A stretch of DNA of 9,088 nucleotides from an uncultured Pseudomonadota bacterium (lineage in GTDB: Bacteria > Pseudomonadota > Gammaproteobacteria > Burkholderiales > Rhodocyclaceae). The stretch spans positions 1 to 9,088 of the forward strand of contig CAJAHZ010000416.1 in assembly GCA_903939665.1 (NCBI GenBank), given 5' to 3'. Positions 1 through 5,981 of this stretch are shown one piece after another. Below the pieces are notes generated by a model. The model was given only the letters and a program-made list of their open reading frames with translations, made no database searches and had not been told where the DNA came from. The stretch's first letter is position 1, and each line of letters begins with the position of its first letter. The translations under genes and the position numbers were made by a program.

Positions 1-2
1 AG

Positions 3-860
3 GATTTCCAGAAACTCAAGAAGAACGCGATCAAGGTCACCGTGGGCATCTCCGGGACCGGTGGCGGCTTCAAGAAATTCTGCCGTGGCGAGACCGATAT
101 CTCTGATGCTTCTCGCCCAATTCTGGCCAAGGAAATGGATGCCTGCAAGGAAGCCGGTATTCAGTACGTTGAACTGCCGATTGCTTATGACGCCCTGACG
201 GTTGTTATTCATCCGCAAAACGATTGGGCCAAGACGCTGACCGTTGCCGATCTGAAGAAGATCTGGGAGCCGGGCGCTCAAGGCAAGCTGAAGAGCTGGA
301 AAGATGTGAATCCGGCGTTCCCGGATGTGCCGCTCAAGCTTTTTGGCCCCGGTGCGGATTCCGGTACCTTTGACTATTTCACCGAAGCCGTAGTCGGCAA
401 AGCGAAGTCATCGCGCGGCGACTATACCGCCTCGGAGGACGATAACGTGCTGGTGCAGGGCGTTTCGCGCGACAAGGGCGGCCTCGGCTACTTCGGGTTC
501 GCCTATTACCTCGAGAATCAGAAGAAACTCAAGGCGGTGGCTGTCGATGGTGGCAAGGGTGCGGTCCTGCCTTCGCCGGAAGCCGTTGAAAACGGCACCT
601 ACGCGCCGCTCTCGCGCCCGATCTTCATCTACGTCAATGCCAAATCGATGGACAAGCCGGAAGTCGTCGAGTTCGTCGAGTTTTACCTGAAGAATGCCCC
701 GAAGCTGGTCAAGGAAGTGAAGTACGTGCCGCTGCCGCAGAAAGCCTACGACATCGCAGGCGAGCACCTCAAGCATAAGAAGCTCGGTACCGTGTTCGGC
801 GGCAAGGAAGAAGTCGGTTTGAAGATCGAAGATCTGCTCAAGCGCGAAGCCAAAATGTAA
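3..860 (+). CDS. pstS: Phosphate ABC transporter, periplasmic phosphate-binding protein PstS (5' end outside window)
   Basis: Captures inorganic phosphate in the periplasm and delivers it to the PstCA channel. The frame is open from base 3 with no start in the window. The 285 visible residues suggest about 55-60 residues, including the expected signal peptide, are missing; full PstS proteins run to about 340-350. The phosphate-site motif GTGGGFKKFCRGETDISDAS lies at visible residues 18-37, and a second ligand segment, GPGADSGTFDYF, at about 115-126. The segment DDNVLVQGV and the later GGLGYFGFAYY stretch are also typical of the family. A GTG at 42 falls inside the binding motif and is not a plausible start. 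It is the first gene of a pstSCAB set. Any Pho box would lie upstream of the window. A strong hairpin follows the stop codon. The identification is secure; the N-terminus cannot be assessed. Confidence 0.96.
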   Translation, partial: DFQKLKKNAIKVTVGISGTGGGFKKFCRGETDISDASRPILAKEMDACKEAGIQYVELPIAYDALTVVIHPQNDWAKTLTVADLKKIWEPGAQGKLKSWKDVNPAFPDVPLKLFGPGADSGTFDYFTEAVVGKAKSSRGDYTASEDDNVLVQGVSRDKGGLGYFGFAYYLENQKKLKAVAVDGGKGAVLPSPEAVENGTYAPLSRPIFIYVNAKSMDKPEVVEFVEFYLKNAPKLVKEVKYVPLPQKAYDIAGEHLKHKKLGTVFGGKEEVGLKIEDLLKREAKM

Positions 861-870
861 TTGCATGCGC

Positions 871-904
871 CGCCGTGCCGTCTTTGTGAGTCTGACGGCC
901 GGCG
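871..904 (+). promoter_or_regulatory. Intergenic hairpin between pstS and pstC
   Basis: Bases 871-882 pair with 894-904 to form an 11-bp, very GC-rich stem with one bulged T at 876 and an 11-base loop. It starts 10 bases after the pstS stop codon. Only a weak run of four Ts follows (912-915), so it is not a textbook intrinsic terminator. By analogy with other binding-protein-dependent transporters, it may protect the 3' end of pstS mRNA or partly attenuate transcription, so that binding protein is made in excess over the membrane parts. The pairing is read from the sequence; the role is inferred. Confidence 0.6.
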
Positions 905-942
905 CCTTCGATTTTGTACAATAGCCTTTGGTCAATTACTCC

Positions 943-1902
943 ATGTCTGTGATCGTCTTGAGCGAACAGTACCAACCCATGATGCCTGCTGACGATATCG
1001 TCAGCGACCGCCTGGCCAAACGGCGCACCCGCAATCTGCGCGAGAAAGCCATCGAAATCGTGCTGCTGTGCGCAGCGCTTGTTTCGGTGGCGACGACGGT
1101 TGGCATCGTCTTTATCCTGGTCAAGGAATCGCTGGTTTTCTTTGAACACGTATCTTTTTATGATTTTCTGACCGATACGCAGTGGACGCCGCTTTTCGAT
1201 GATGCGCACTACGGCATCATGGTGCTCGTCTCCGGCACCTTGACGAGTTCGCTGGTCGGTCTGCTGGTGGCTATTCCGCTCGGCACGGTGATCGCCATTT
1301 ACCTTTCCGAGTTCGCGCCGCACAAGGTGCGCGAAGTTGCCAAGCCATTTCTTGAGCTGCTCGGTGGCGTGCCGACCATCGTTTATGGTTACTTTGCGCT
1401 GCTCGTGGTAACGCCGCTGCTGCAAATGTTCATTACCGATCTGCCGGGTTTTAGCCTGCTCTCTGCCGGCCTGGTGATGGGCGTGATGATCGTTCCCTAC
1501 GTCAGCTCAATTGCCGAAGATGCGATGCGCGCCGTGCCGATGAGTCTGCGCGAAGGCTCCTACGCGATGGGTGCGACGCGCTTTCAGACGGCGATCAAGG
1601 TGGTGACGCCGGCGGCGATGTCCGGTCTGGCTGCCGCCTACATTCTGGGTATCTCGCGTGCGGTCGGGGAGACGATGATTCTTGCCGTCGCTGCCGGCAT
1701 GCAGCCCAACCTGACGTGGAATCCGCTGGAGCCGGCGGCGACGATTACCGCCTATATCGTGCAGGTCGCGCTCGGTGATCTGCCGCACGGCTCGGTCGGC
1801 TATCAGACGATCTTTGCAGCCGGCTTGACGCTGATGATGATCACGCTGGTCTTCAATATCATCGGCCACCTCATGCGCAAGCGCTATCGCGAGGTTTATT
1901 GA
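943..1902 (+). CDS. pstC: Phosphate ABC transporter permease PstC
   Basis: One of the two inner-membrane subunits forming the phosphate channel with PstA. From the ATG at 943 it has 319 residues. Hydrophobic segments lie at about 36-60, 92-120, 137-160, 172-190, 228-252 and 289-310, fitting the six-helix family topology. The cytoplasmic EAA-type loop that docks on PstB is at about 191-225 (AEDAMRAVPMSLREGSYAMG), followed by SRAVGETM at 238-245. The start is uncertain: neither the in-frame TTG at 928, the ATG at 943 nor the ATGs at 979 and 982 has a good Shine-Dalgarno sequence. I chose 943 as the first ATG that keeps the usual charged cytoplasmic N-terminus. The stop lies one base before the pstA start, so translational coupling is likely. 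The identification is secure. Confidence 0.95.
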   Translation: MSVIVLSEQYQPMMPADDIVSDRLAKRRTRNLREKAIEIVLLCAALVSVATTVGIVFILVKESLVFFEHVSFYDFLTDTQWTPLFDDAHYGIMVLVSGTLTSSLVGLLVAIPLGTVIAIYLSEFAPHKVREVAKPFLELLGGVPTIVYGYFALLVVTPLLQMFITDLPGFSLLSAGLVMGVMIVPYVSSIAEDAMRAVPMSLREGSYAMGATRFQTAIKVVTPAAMSGLAAAYILGISRAVGETMILAVAAGMQPNLTWNPLEPAATITAYIVQVALGDLPHGSVGYQTIFAAGLTLMMITLVFNIIGHLMRKRYREVY

Positions 1903-1903
1903 G

Positions 1904-2830
1904 ATGAATACTGAAGAGAAGCTGCAAAATATTCGCCGCATCATCGCGCGTGCCAAACGTTTTGACCTTGCCTTTTCATTGCTCGGCATACTCTCGCTGA
2001 TGCTCGGCGTGCTGATTTTTTCCGCGCTTTTCGGGCAGATGCTGATCGATGGTGCGCCGCGTTTTGCACTGGAATTCTTCACTTCCTTTCCCTCGCGTCG
2101 TGCTGAGCATGCGGGCATTCTTTCGGCCTGGGTCGGTTCCGTGCTGGTCATGCTGGTGACCGCGTTCGCCGCCGTGCCGCTCGGCGTGGCGTCGGGTATT
2201 TACCTTGAGGAGTACGCACCGAAGAACCTGCTCACCGACATCATCGAAATCAACGTGACCAATCTGGCCGGTGTGCCGTCGATTGTCTATGGCCTGCTGG
2301 CGCTCGGGATCTTTGTCTATCAGTTCGGTTTCGGACAGAGCATTCTGTCGGCTGGTCTGACGCTGGCGCTGTTGATTCTGCCGATCGTCATCGTATCAAC
2401 TCGCGAGGCGATCCGCTCCATTCCGGCCTATATCCGCGAGGGCTCGTATGCCTGCGGCGCAACGCAATGGCAAACGGTGCGTTATCACATCCTGCCCTAT
2501 TCGTTGCCAGGCATCCTTACCGGCGTGATTATCGGTCTGGCCCGTGCCATCGGCGAGACGGCGCCGATCATCACCATTGGCGCGCTGACGTTCATCGCCT
2601 TTTTGCCGCCGGCGCCGTATCAGGACGTCTTCCCCTTCGTCAATATGAGCTGGCTGACTGCGCCTTTTACCGTTATGCCGATTCAGATGTTCAACTGGAC
2701 TTCGCGTCCTGAAGCAGCATTCCAGCACAACGCTGCGGCTGCCGGTTTTATCCTCGTGCTGATGACGCTGTCGATGAATGCCATCGCCATCTATGTTCGC
2801 TATCGTCTGCGCAAAAACATCAAGTGGTAA
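1904..2830 (+). CDS. pstA: Phosphate ABC transporter permease PstA
   Basis: The second channel-forming membrane subunit of the phosphate importer, 308 residues. Hydrophobic segments lie at about 20-44, 72-100, 121-140, 146-166, 203-232 and 279-299. The PstB-docking EAA-type loop is at about 167-195 (TREAIRSIPAYIREGSYACG), followed by ARAIGETAPI at 213-222. VPSIVYG at 124-130 matches VPTIVYG in PstC, showing the homology of the two permeases. The ATG at 1904 is preceded by GAGG at 1891-1894 inside the end of pstC, a reasonable ribosome site. One base separates it from the pstC stop, and pstB begins six bases after its own stop. The length is normal for the family and no lesions were seen. Confidence 0.95.
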   Translation: MNTEEKLQNIRRIIARAKRFDLAFSLLGILSLMLGVLIFSALFGQMLIDGAPRFALEFFTSFPSRRAEHAGILSAWVGSVLVMLVTAFAAVPLGVASGIYLEEYAPKNLLTDIIEINVTNLAGVPSIVYGLLALGIFVYQFGFGQSILSAGLTLALLILPIVIVSTREAIRSIPAYIREGSYACGATQWQTVRYHILPYSLPGILTGVIIGLARAIGETAPIITIGALTFIAFLPPAPYQDVFPFVNMSWLTAPFTVMPIQMFNWTSRPEAAFQHNAAAAGFILVLMTLSMNAIAIYVRYRLRKNIKW

Positions 2831-2835
2831 CCAGA

Positions 2836-3612
2836 ATGAATATTGAAACTACCGCCGTAAAGGCCGAAGCACAGGATTTGAATTTTTACTACGGCAATTT
2901 TCAGGCGCTCAAGAGCCTGAACATGCCGGTCTATGACAAAAAGGTGACGGCGCTGATCGGTCCCTCTGGTTGTGGCAAATCTACTTTTTTGCGTTGCTTC
3001 AATCGCATGCACGACCTTTATCCGGGTAACCGTTATGAGGGGGGTATCAACTTTTACCCTGACAATACCAATCTGCTATCGGACAAGGTTGATCCGATCG
3101 AGGTACGCATGCGTATCAGCATGGTGTTCCAGAAGCCGAATCCCTTCCCCAAGTCGATTTACGAAAATGTAGCCTACGGTTTGCGCGTGCGTGGCGAAAG
3201 CCGCCGTGCGGTGCTCGATGAAAAAGTCGAGGAGGCCTTGCGCAGTGCGGCGCTGTGGGGCGAGGTGAAGGATCGCCTCGGTGAGCTTGCGTTCAATCTG
3301 TCCGGCGGCCAGCAGCAGCGGCTCTGTATCGCTCGTGCGCTGGCGACCGATCCGGAGTTGATGCTGTTCGACGAGCCCACCTCGGCGCTCGACCCGATTG
3401 CCACGGCCAGTATTGAGGAGCTTGTTTCCGAGCTGAAGCAGAAGGTCACCATCCTGATCGTCACCCACAACATGCAGCAGGCTGCGCGTATTTCCGATCA
3501 TACCGCCTACATGTATCTCGGCGAATTGATCGAATTTGGCGTGACCGATCAGATTTTCATCAAGCCGAAGAAAAAAGCCACCGAGGATTACATTACCGGT
3601 CGTTTCGGCTGA
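2836..3612 (+). CDS. pstB: Phosphate ABC transporter ATPase PstB
   Basis: ATP-hydrolysing subunit that powers phosphate import through PstCA from the cytoplasmic face; 258 residues, normal for the family. All ABC motifs are present: Walker A GPSGCGKST at 42-50, Q-loop Gln99 (VFQKPNPFP), signature LSGGQ at 155-159, Walker B ending LMLFDE at 175-180, D-loop SALD at 183-186, and switch His211. The PstB-specific segment DLYPGNRYEGG lies at 60-70. I prefer the ATG at 2836 over the in-frame GTG at 2824, which sits inside the end of pstA; the ribosome site is weak (AGTGG at 2823-2827). It is the last gene of the pst set here. Instead of the commonly following phoU, a terminator comes next. The identification is secure. 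Confidence 0.97.
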   Translation: MNIETTAVKAEAQDLNFYYGNFQALKSLNMPVYDKKVTALIGPSGCGKSTFLRCFNRMHDLYPGNRYEGGINFYPDNTNLLSDKVDPIEVRMRISMVFQKPNPFPKSIYENVAYGLRVRGESRRAVLDEKVEEALRSAALWGEVKDRLGELAFNLSGGQQQRLCIARALATDPELMLFDEPTSALDPIATASIEELVSELKQKVTILIVTHNMQQAARISDHTAYMYLGELIEFGVTDQIFIKPKKKATEDYITGRFG

Positions 3613-3653
3613 CCGCAGGGCGCTCCAAATAGGCGGGGCAGGGTCAAAGGAAT

Positions 3654-3674
3654 GCCGGCGCTTGCCGGCTTTTT
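3654..3674 (+). terminator. Intrinsic terminator after pstB
   Basis: A perfect 6-bp all-GC stem, GCCGGC (3654-3659) against GCCGGC (3664-3669), has a four-base GCTT loop and is followed directly by TTTTTGTT. It lies 41 bases past the pstB stop and ahead of the tpiA promoter, which fits the 3' end of the pst transcript. A second GCCGGCTTTTT copy at 3695-3705 could form an alternative stem with the first one. Confidence 0.8.
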
Positions 3675-3706
3675 GTTCTGCTATCAATCCTCCAGCCGGC
3701 TTTTTA

Positions 3707-3736
3707 TTGACCGGTCGAGGCCATCATCGGTATAAT
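3707..3736 (+). promoter_or_regulatory. Predicted sigma70 promoter for tpiA-secG
   Basis: The -35 element TTGACC (3707-3712) matches five of six consensus bases, and the -10 element TATAAT (3731-3736) is perfect; the spacer is 18 bases. A start of transcription near 3743 would give a short leader of about 20 bases before the GTG of tpiA. An 8-base palindrome, GACCGGTC (3709-3716), overlaps the -35 element and could be chance or an operator half. The motif is read directly; activity is inferred. Confidence 0.75.
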
Positions 3737-3764
3737 CCGCAGGTTTTTTGCGGGGCGTTCAAAA

Positions 3765-4520
3765 GTGCGTCGTCATCTGGTGGCAGGCAACTGGAAAATG
3801 CACGGCGGGCTGGTGTCAAACCGGCTTCTGTTGCAGAACGTTCTCGCCGGAGTGAGCGGTTTGTCCGGGGTCTCCGTGACGGTATGCGTTCCGTTTCCGT
3901 ATCTGGCTCAGGCGCAATCAATGCTGGCCGGTAGTACGGTTGGCTGGGGGTCGCAGAGTGTCAGTGAGCATGCTCACGGCGCTTATACCGGTGAGGTCAG
4001 TGTGGCGATGTTGCAGGACTTTGCCTGTCGTCATGTGATTGTCGGTCACTCGGAGCGTCGTACGAATTTTGCCGAGACCGATGCGCTGGTGGCGGAGAAG
4101 TTTGCAGCAGTGGTGGCCGGTGGTTTGTGTCCGATTCTCTGTGTCGGTGAAACGCTGGCGCAGCGAGAGGCGGGGCAGACGGTGGCTGTGGTTGCCGCGC
4201 AGTTGGATGCAGTGGTGCAGCGTGTGGGGGTGGCGGCTTTTTCTGGCGCGGTTGTGGCGTATGAGCCGGTTTGGGCTATCGGCACAGGGCGGACAGCTTC
4301 GCCCGAGCAGGCGCAGGAAGTGCATGCGGCGATCCGGGCTCGACTTGCCTGTGCCGATGCGCAGGTGGCCGAGGGGGTGCAGATCCTCTACGGCGGAAGC
4401 GTCAAGCCGCAGACGGCGCTTGAGTTATTTGCGATGCCTGATATTGATGGCGGCCTGATTGGCGGCGCATCTTTGGTGGCGGAAGATTTTTTGGCGATTT
4501 GCCAAGCGGCAAATCGATAA
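3765..4520 (+). CDS. tpiA: Triosephosphate isomerase TpiA
   Basis: Cytoplasmic glycolytic and gluconeogenic enzyme that interconverts dihydroxyacetone phosphate and glyceraldehyde 3-phosphate; 251 residues, the usual bacterial length. Catalytic residues are in place: Asn9 and Lys11 in AGNWKMHG, the electrophile His95 in VIVGHSERR, and the base Glu167 in AYEPVWAIGTG, which leads into mobile loop 6. Cys126 (CVGE) and the phosphate-gripping YGGS (209-212) and GG (233-234) are also present. The start is the GTG at 3765: the protein then begins MRRHLVAGNWKM as expected, and no in-frame ATG lies before the catalytic Asn. The ribosome site is poor (GGGG at 3752-3755). It sits behind its own promoter and 9 bases before secG; this tpiA-secG pairing is common in proteobacteria. 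The GTG start and weak site suggest moderated translation. Confidence 0.97.
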   Translation: MRRHLVAGNWKMHGGLVSNRLLLQNVLAGVSGLSGVSVTVCVPFPYLAQAQSMLAGSTVGWGSQSVSEHAHGAYTGEVSVAMLQDFACRHVIVGHSERRTNFAETDALVAEKFAAVVAGGLCPILCVGETLAQREAGQTVAVVAAQLDAVVQRVGVAAFSGAVVAYEPVWAIGTGRTASPEQAQEVHAAIRARLACADAQVAEGVQILYGGSVKPQTALELFAMPDIDGGLIGGASLVAEDFLAICQAANR

Positions 4521-4529
4521 AGAGGCGAC

Positions 4530-4901
4530 ATGGATTATTTGTTCTCGGTGGTTTTGACGGTTCACATCCTGGCAGCGCTCGGGGTAATCGGTCTTGTGCT
4601 GGTTCAGCACGGCAAGGGCGCAGATATGGGCGCGGCTTTTGGTAGCGGCGCGTCGGGCAGTCTGTTCGGCGCCACCGGCTCTGCCAACTTCCTGAGCCGG
4701 ACCACCTCGGTGCTGGCCGCTGTCTTTTTTGTGACGAGTCTTTCGCTTGCATATATTGCTTCGAACAAGCCAAAAACGACTGGCAGTGTGATGCAGGATG
4801 CGGTAAAATTGCAGGCTGTTCCGGTGCCTCCTGCGACTGGGGTCGAAACGGGTGCAAGCCCCGCAGACTCTGGTTCCAAGGCAAAAGATATTCCGAAGTA
4901 A
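4530..4901 (+). CDS. secG: Preprotein translocase subunit SecG
   Basis: Small inner-membrane subunit of the SecYEG channel that helps SecA-driven export of unfolded proteins; 123 residues. Two hydrophobic helices lie at about 3-25 and 58-77. Between them is the characteristic glycine-rich stretch: VLVQHGKGADMG at 23-34, then FGSGASGSLFGATGS at 37-51. The C-terminal tail after residue 80 is polar, low-complexity (proline, serine, alanine, lysine) and poorly conserved in the family. AGAGG just upstream (4521-4524 region) is a good ribosome site for the ATG at 4530. It follows tpiA by 9 bases and is probably co-transcribed with it. A hairpin and then a tRNA gene follow. Confidence 0.94.
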   Translation: MDYLFSVVLTVHILAALGVIGLVLVQHGKGADMGAAFGSGASGSLFGATGSANFLSRTTSVLAAVFFVTSLSLAYIASNKPKTTGSVMQDAVKLQAVPVPPATGVETGASPADSGSKAKDIPK

Positions 4902-4913
4902 TTGAGTAAAAGA

Positions 4914-4954
4914 CAGACGCGGGGAGCGCTTTTCCTCGATTGACCCGCCGTCTG
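4914..4954 (+). promoter_or_regulatory. Hairpin between secG and tRNA-Leu
   Basis: CAGACGCGGG (4914-4923) pairs with CCCGCCGTCTG (4944-4954) in a 10-bp stem with a single bulged C. GAG (4924-4926) may pair further with CTC (4935-4937) inside the loop. No T-run follows, so it does not look like a standard intrinsic terminator. It ends 11 bases before the mature tRNA 5' end. It could be a 3' boundary for secG mRNA or a processing signal. The pairing is seen; the function is inferred. Confidence 0.55.
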
Positions 4955-4965
4955 ACTGTAGTTGT

Positions 4966-5050
4966 GCCGACGTGGTGAAATTGGTAGACACGCTATCTTG
5001 AGGGGGTAGTGACTTAGGTCGTGTGAGTTCGAGTCTCACCGTCGGCACCA
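4966..5050 (+). tRNA. tRNA-Leu, anticodon GAG
   Basis: An 85-base type II tRNA with every arm identifiable. The acceptor stem is GCCGACG (4966-4972) with CGTCGGC (5040-5046), a perfect 7 bp. The discriminator is A5047, with encoded CCA at 5048-5050. The D-arm carries the GG of TTGGTAGA. The anticodon stem is CTATC (4993-4997) with GGTAG (5005-5009), and loop TTGAGGG gives anticodon GAG at 5000-5002, reading CUC and CUU. A long variable arm, GAC-TTAG-GTC (5011-5020), marks the leucine class. The T-arm is GTGAG/CTCAC around TTCGAGT. No convincing promoter lies just upstream and no terminator just downstream. It is likely cut from a longer secG-nuo transcript. Confidence 0.97.
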
Positions 5051-5108
5051 AGTGGAGTTATCCGAGGGATGGCTCTAACCGAAAAATACAGCGATAGTGC
5101 GGCGGATC

Positions 5109-5483
5109 ATGCTGGAAAACTATTTCCCGGTATTTGTGTTCATCCTGATTGGTATCGCATTCGGTATTGCGCCAATCGTCATTGGTTTGCTTGTTGCGCC
5201 TCATCGGCCCGACAGCGAAAAACTCTCTCCGTACGAGTGCGGCTTCGAGGCTTTCGAAGATGCCCGCATGAAGTTTGATGTGCGCTATTACCTGATCGCC
5301 ATCATCTTCATTCTGTTCGATCTCGAAGTCGCGTTTCTGCTGCCGTGGGCGACGATCTTCAAGGAGATTGTCCAGACCGAGTCGGTCAAGTGGTTTGGTT
5401 TTGCCGAAATGCTGGTTTTTATCGCCATCCTGGTCGTTGGCTATGTTTATGCCTGGGCCAAGGGCGCGCTGGACTGGGAGTGA
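5109..5483 (+). CDS. nuoA: NADH-quinone oxidoreductase subunit A (NuoA)
   Basis: Small membrane subunit of respiratory complex I, packing near the quinone cavity at the junction of membrane and peripheral arms; 124 residues. Three hydrophobic helices lie at about 5-29, 60-80 and 98-116. The conserved loop between helices 1 and 2 contains KLSPYECGFEAFEDARMKFD (38-57), including Cys44. The acidic FDLEVAFL motif is at 70-77 (Asp71, Glu73). I chose the ATG at 5109 because family members start close to this MLENYFP-like sequence. An in-frame GTG at 5097 would add only four residues. GGCGGA at 5101-5106 lies too close to the ATG to be an ideal ribosome site. It is the first gene of the nuo operon, with three bases before nuoB. 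The identification is secure; the start is slightly uncertain. Confidence 0.95.
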   Translation: MLENYFPVFVFILIGIAFGIAPIVIGLLVAPHRPDSEKLSPYECGFEAFEDARMKFDVRYYLIAIIFILFDLEVAFLLPWATIFKEIVQTESVKWFGFAEMLVFIAILVVGYVYAWAKGALDWE

Positions 5484-5486
5484 TCT

Positions 5487-5963
5487 ATGGGTATTGAAGG
5501 CATTCTTCAGGAAGGCTTCGTCACGACGACGGCCGACAAGCTGATCAATTACGTTCGCACCGGTTCGATGTGGCCGATGAGCTTTGGTCTGGCCTGCTGC
5601 GCGGTCGAGATGATTCATGCCGGTTGCTCGCGTTACGATCTGGATCGCTTCGGTATTGTTTTTCGCCCGAGTCCGCGTCAGTCCGATGTGATGATTGTCG
5701 CCGGTACGCTGACCAACAAGATGGCGCCGGCGCTGCGCAAGGTTTATGACCAGATGGCTGAGCCGCGCTGGGTCATCTCCATGGGCTCCTGTGCCAATGG
5801 TGGCGGCTACTATCACTATTCCTACGCTGTCGTTCGCGGTTGCGATCGCATCGTTCCTGTCGATATCTATGTTCCGGGTTGTCCGCCGACTGCTGAGGCG
5901 CTGATTTACGGCCTCATCCAGTTGCAGAACAAGATTCGCCGTACCAGTACCATCGCCCGCTAA
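5487..5963 (+). CDS. nuoB: NADH-quinone oxidoreductase subunit B (NuoB), N2 cluster subunit
   Basis: Peripheral-arm subunit that binds [4Fe-4S] cluster N2, the last electron carrier before quinone; 158 residues, normal length. All four family ligands are present: the tandem Cys37-Cys38 (LACCAVEM), Cys102 (GSCANGGG) and Cys132 (VPGCPP). The stretch RYDLDRFGIVFRPSPRQSD at 49-67 is strongly conserved in complex I and related hydrogenases. GGGAG at 5476-5480, inside the end of nuoA, is a good ribosome site for the ATG at 5487. Three bases separate it from nuoA and 18 from nuoC. No missing ligand or lesion was seen. Confidence 0.97.
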   Translation: MGIEGILQEGFVTTTADKLINYVRTGSMWPMSFGLACCAVEMIHAGCSRYDLDRFGIVFRPSPRQSDVMIVAGTLTNKMAPALRKVYDQMAEPRWVISMGSCANGGGYYHYSYAVVRGCDRIVPVDIYVPGCPPTAEALIYGLIQLQNKIRRTSTIAR

Positions 5964-5981
5964 TTCAACCGAGAGTTCGTC

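Noticed and set aside
3737..3753. Small hairpin CCGC/GCGG before tpiA as a leader regulatory structure
   Set aside because: The stem is only four base pairs, and its left arm would fall upstream of the predicted transcription start near 3743.
3662..3934. A 90-codon + strand frame across the pstB-tpiA gap and the start of tpiA
   Set aside because: It begins inside the terminator, runs through the promoter and reads tpiA out of frame, with no family resemblance.
4940..4968. TTGACC at 4940-4945 as a -35 element for a tRNA promoter
   Set aside because: No -10-like hexamer lies 16-18 bases downstream; the nearest, TGTAGT at 4957, is only 11 bases away. The TTGACC also lies partly in the right arm of the hairpin.
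5069..5278. A 69-codon + strand frame starting at ATG 5069, overlapping nuoA out of frame
   Set aside because: GAGGG directly abuts the ATG, too close for a ribosome site, and most of the frame is nuoA read out of register. A leader peptide is conceivable, but nothing supports it.
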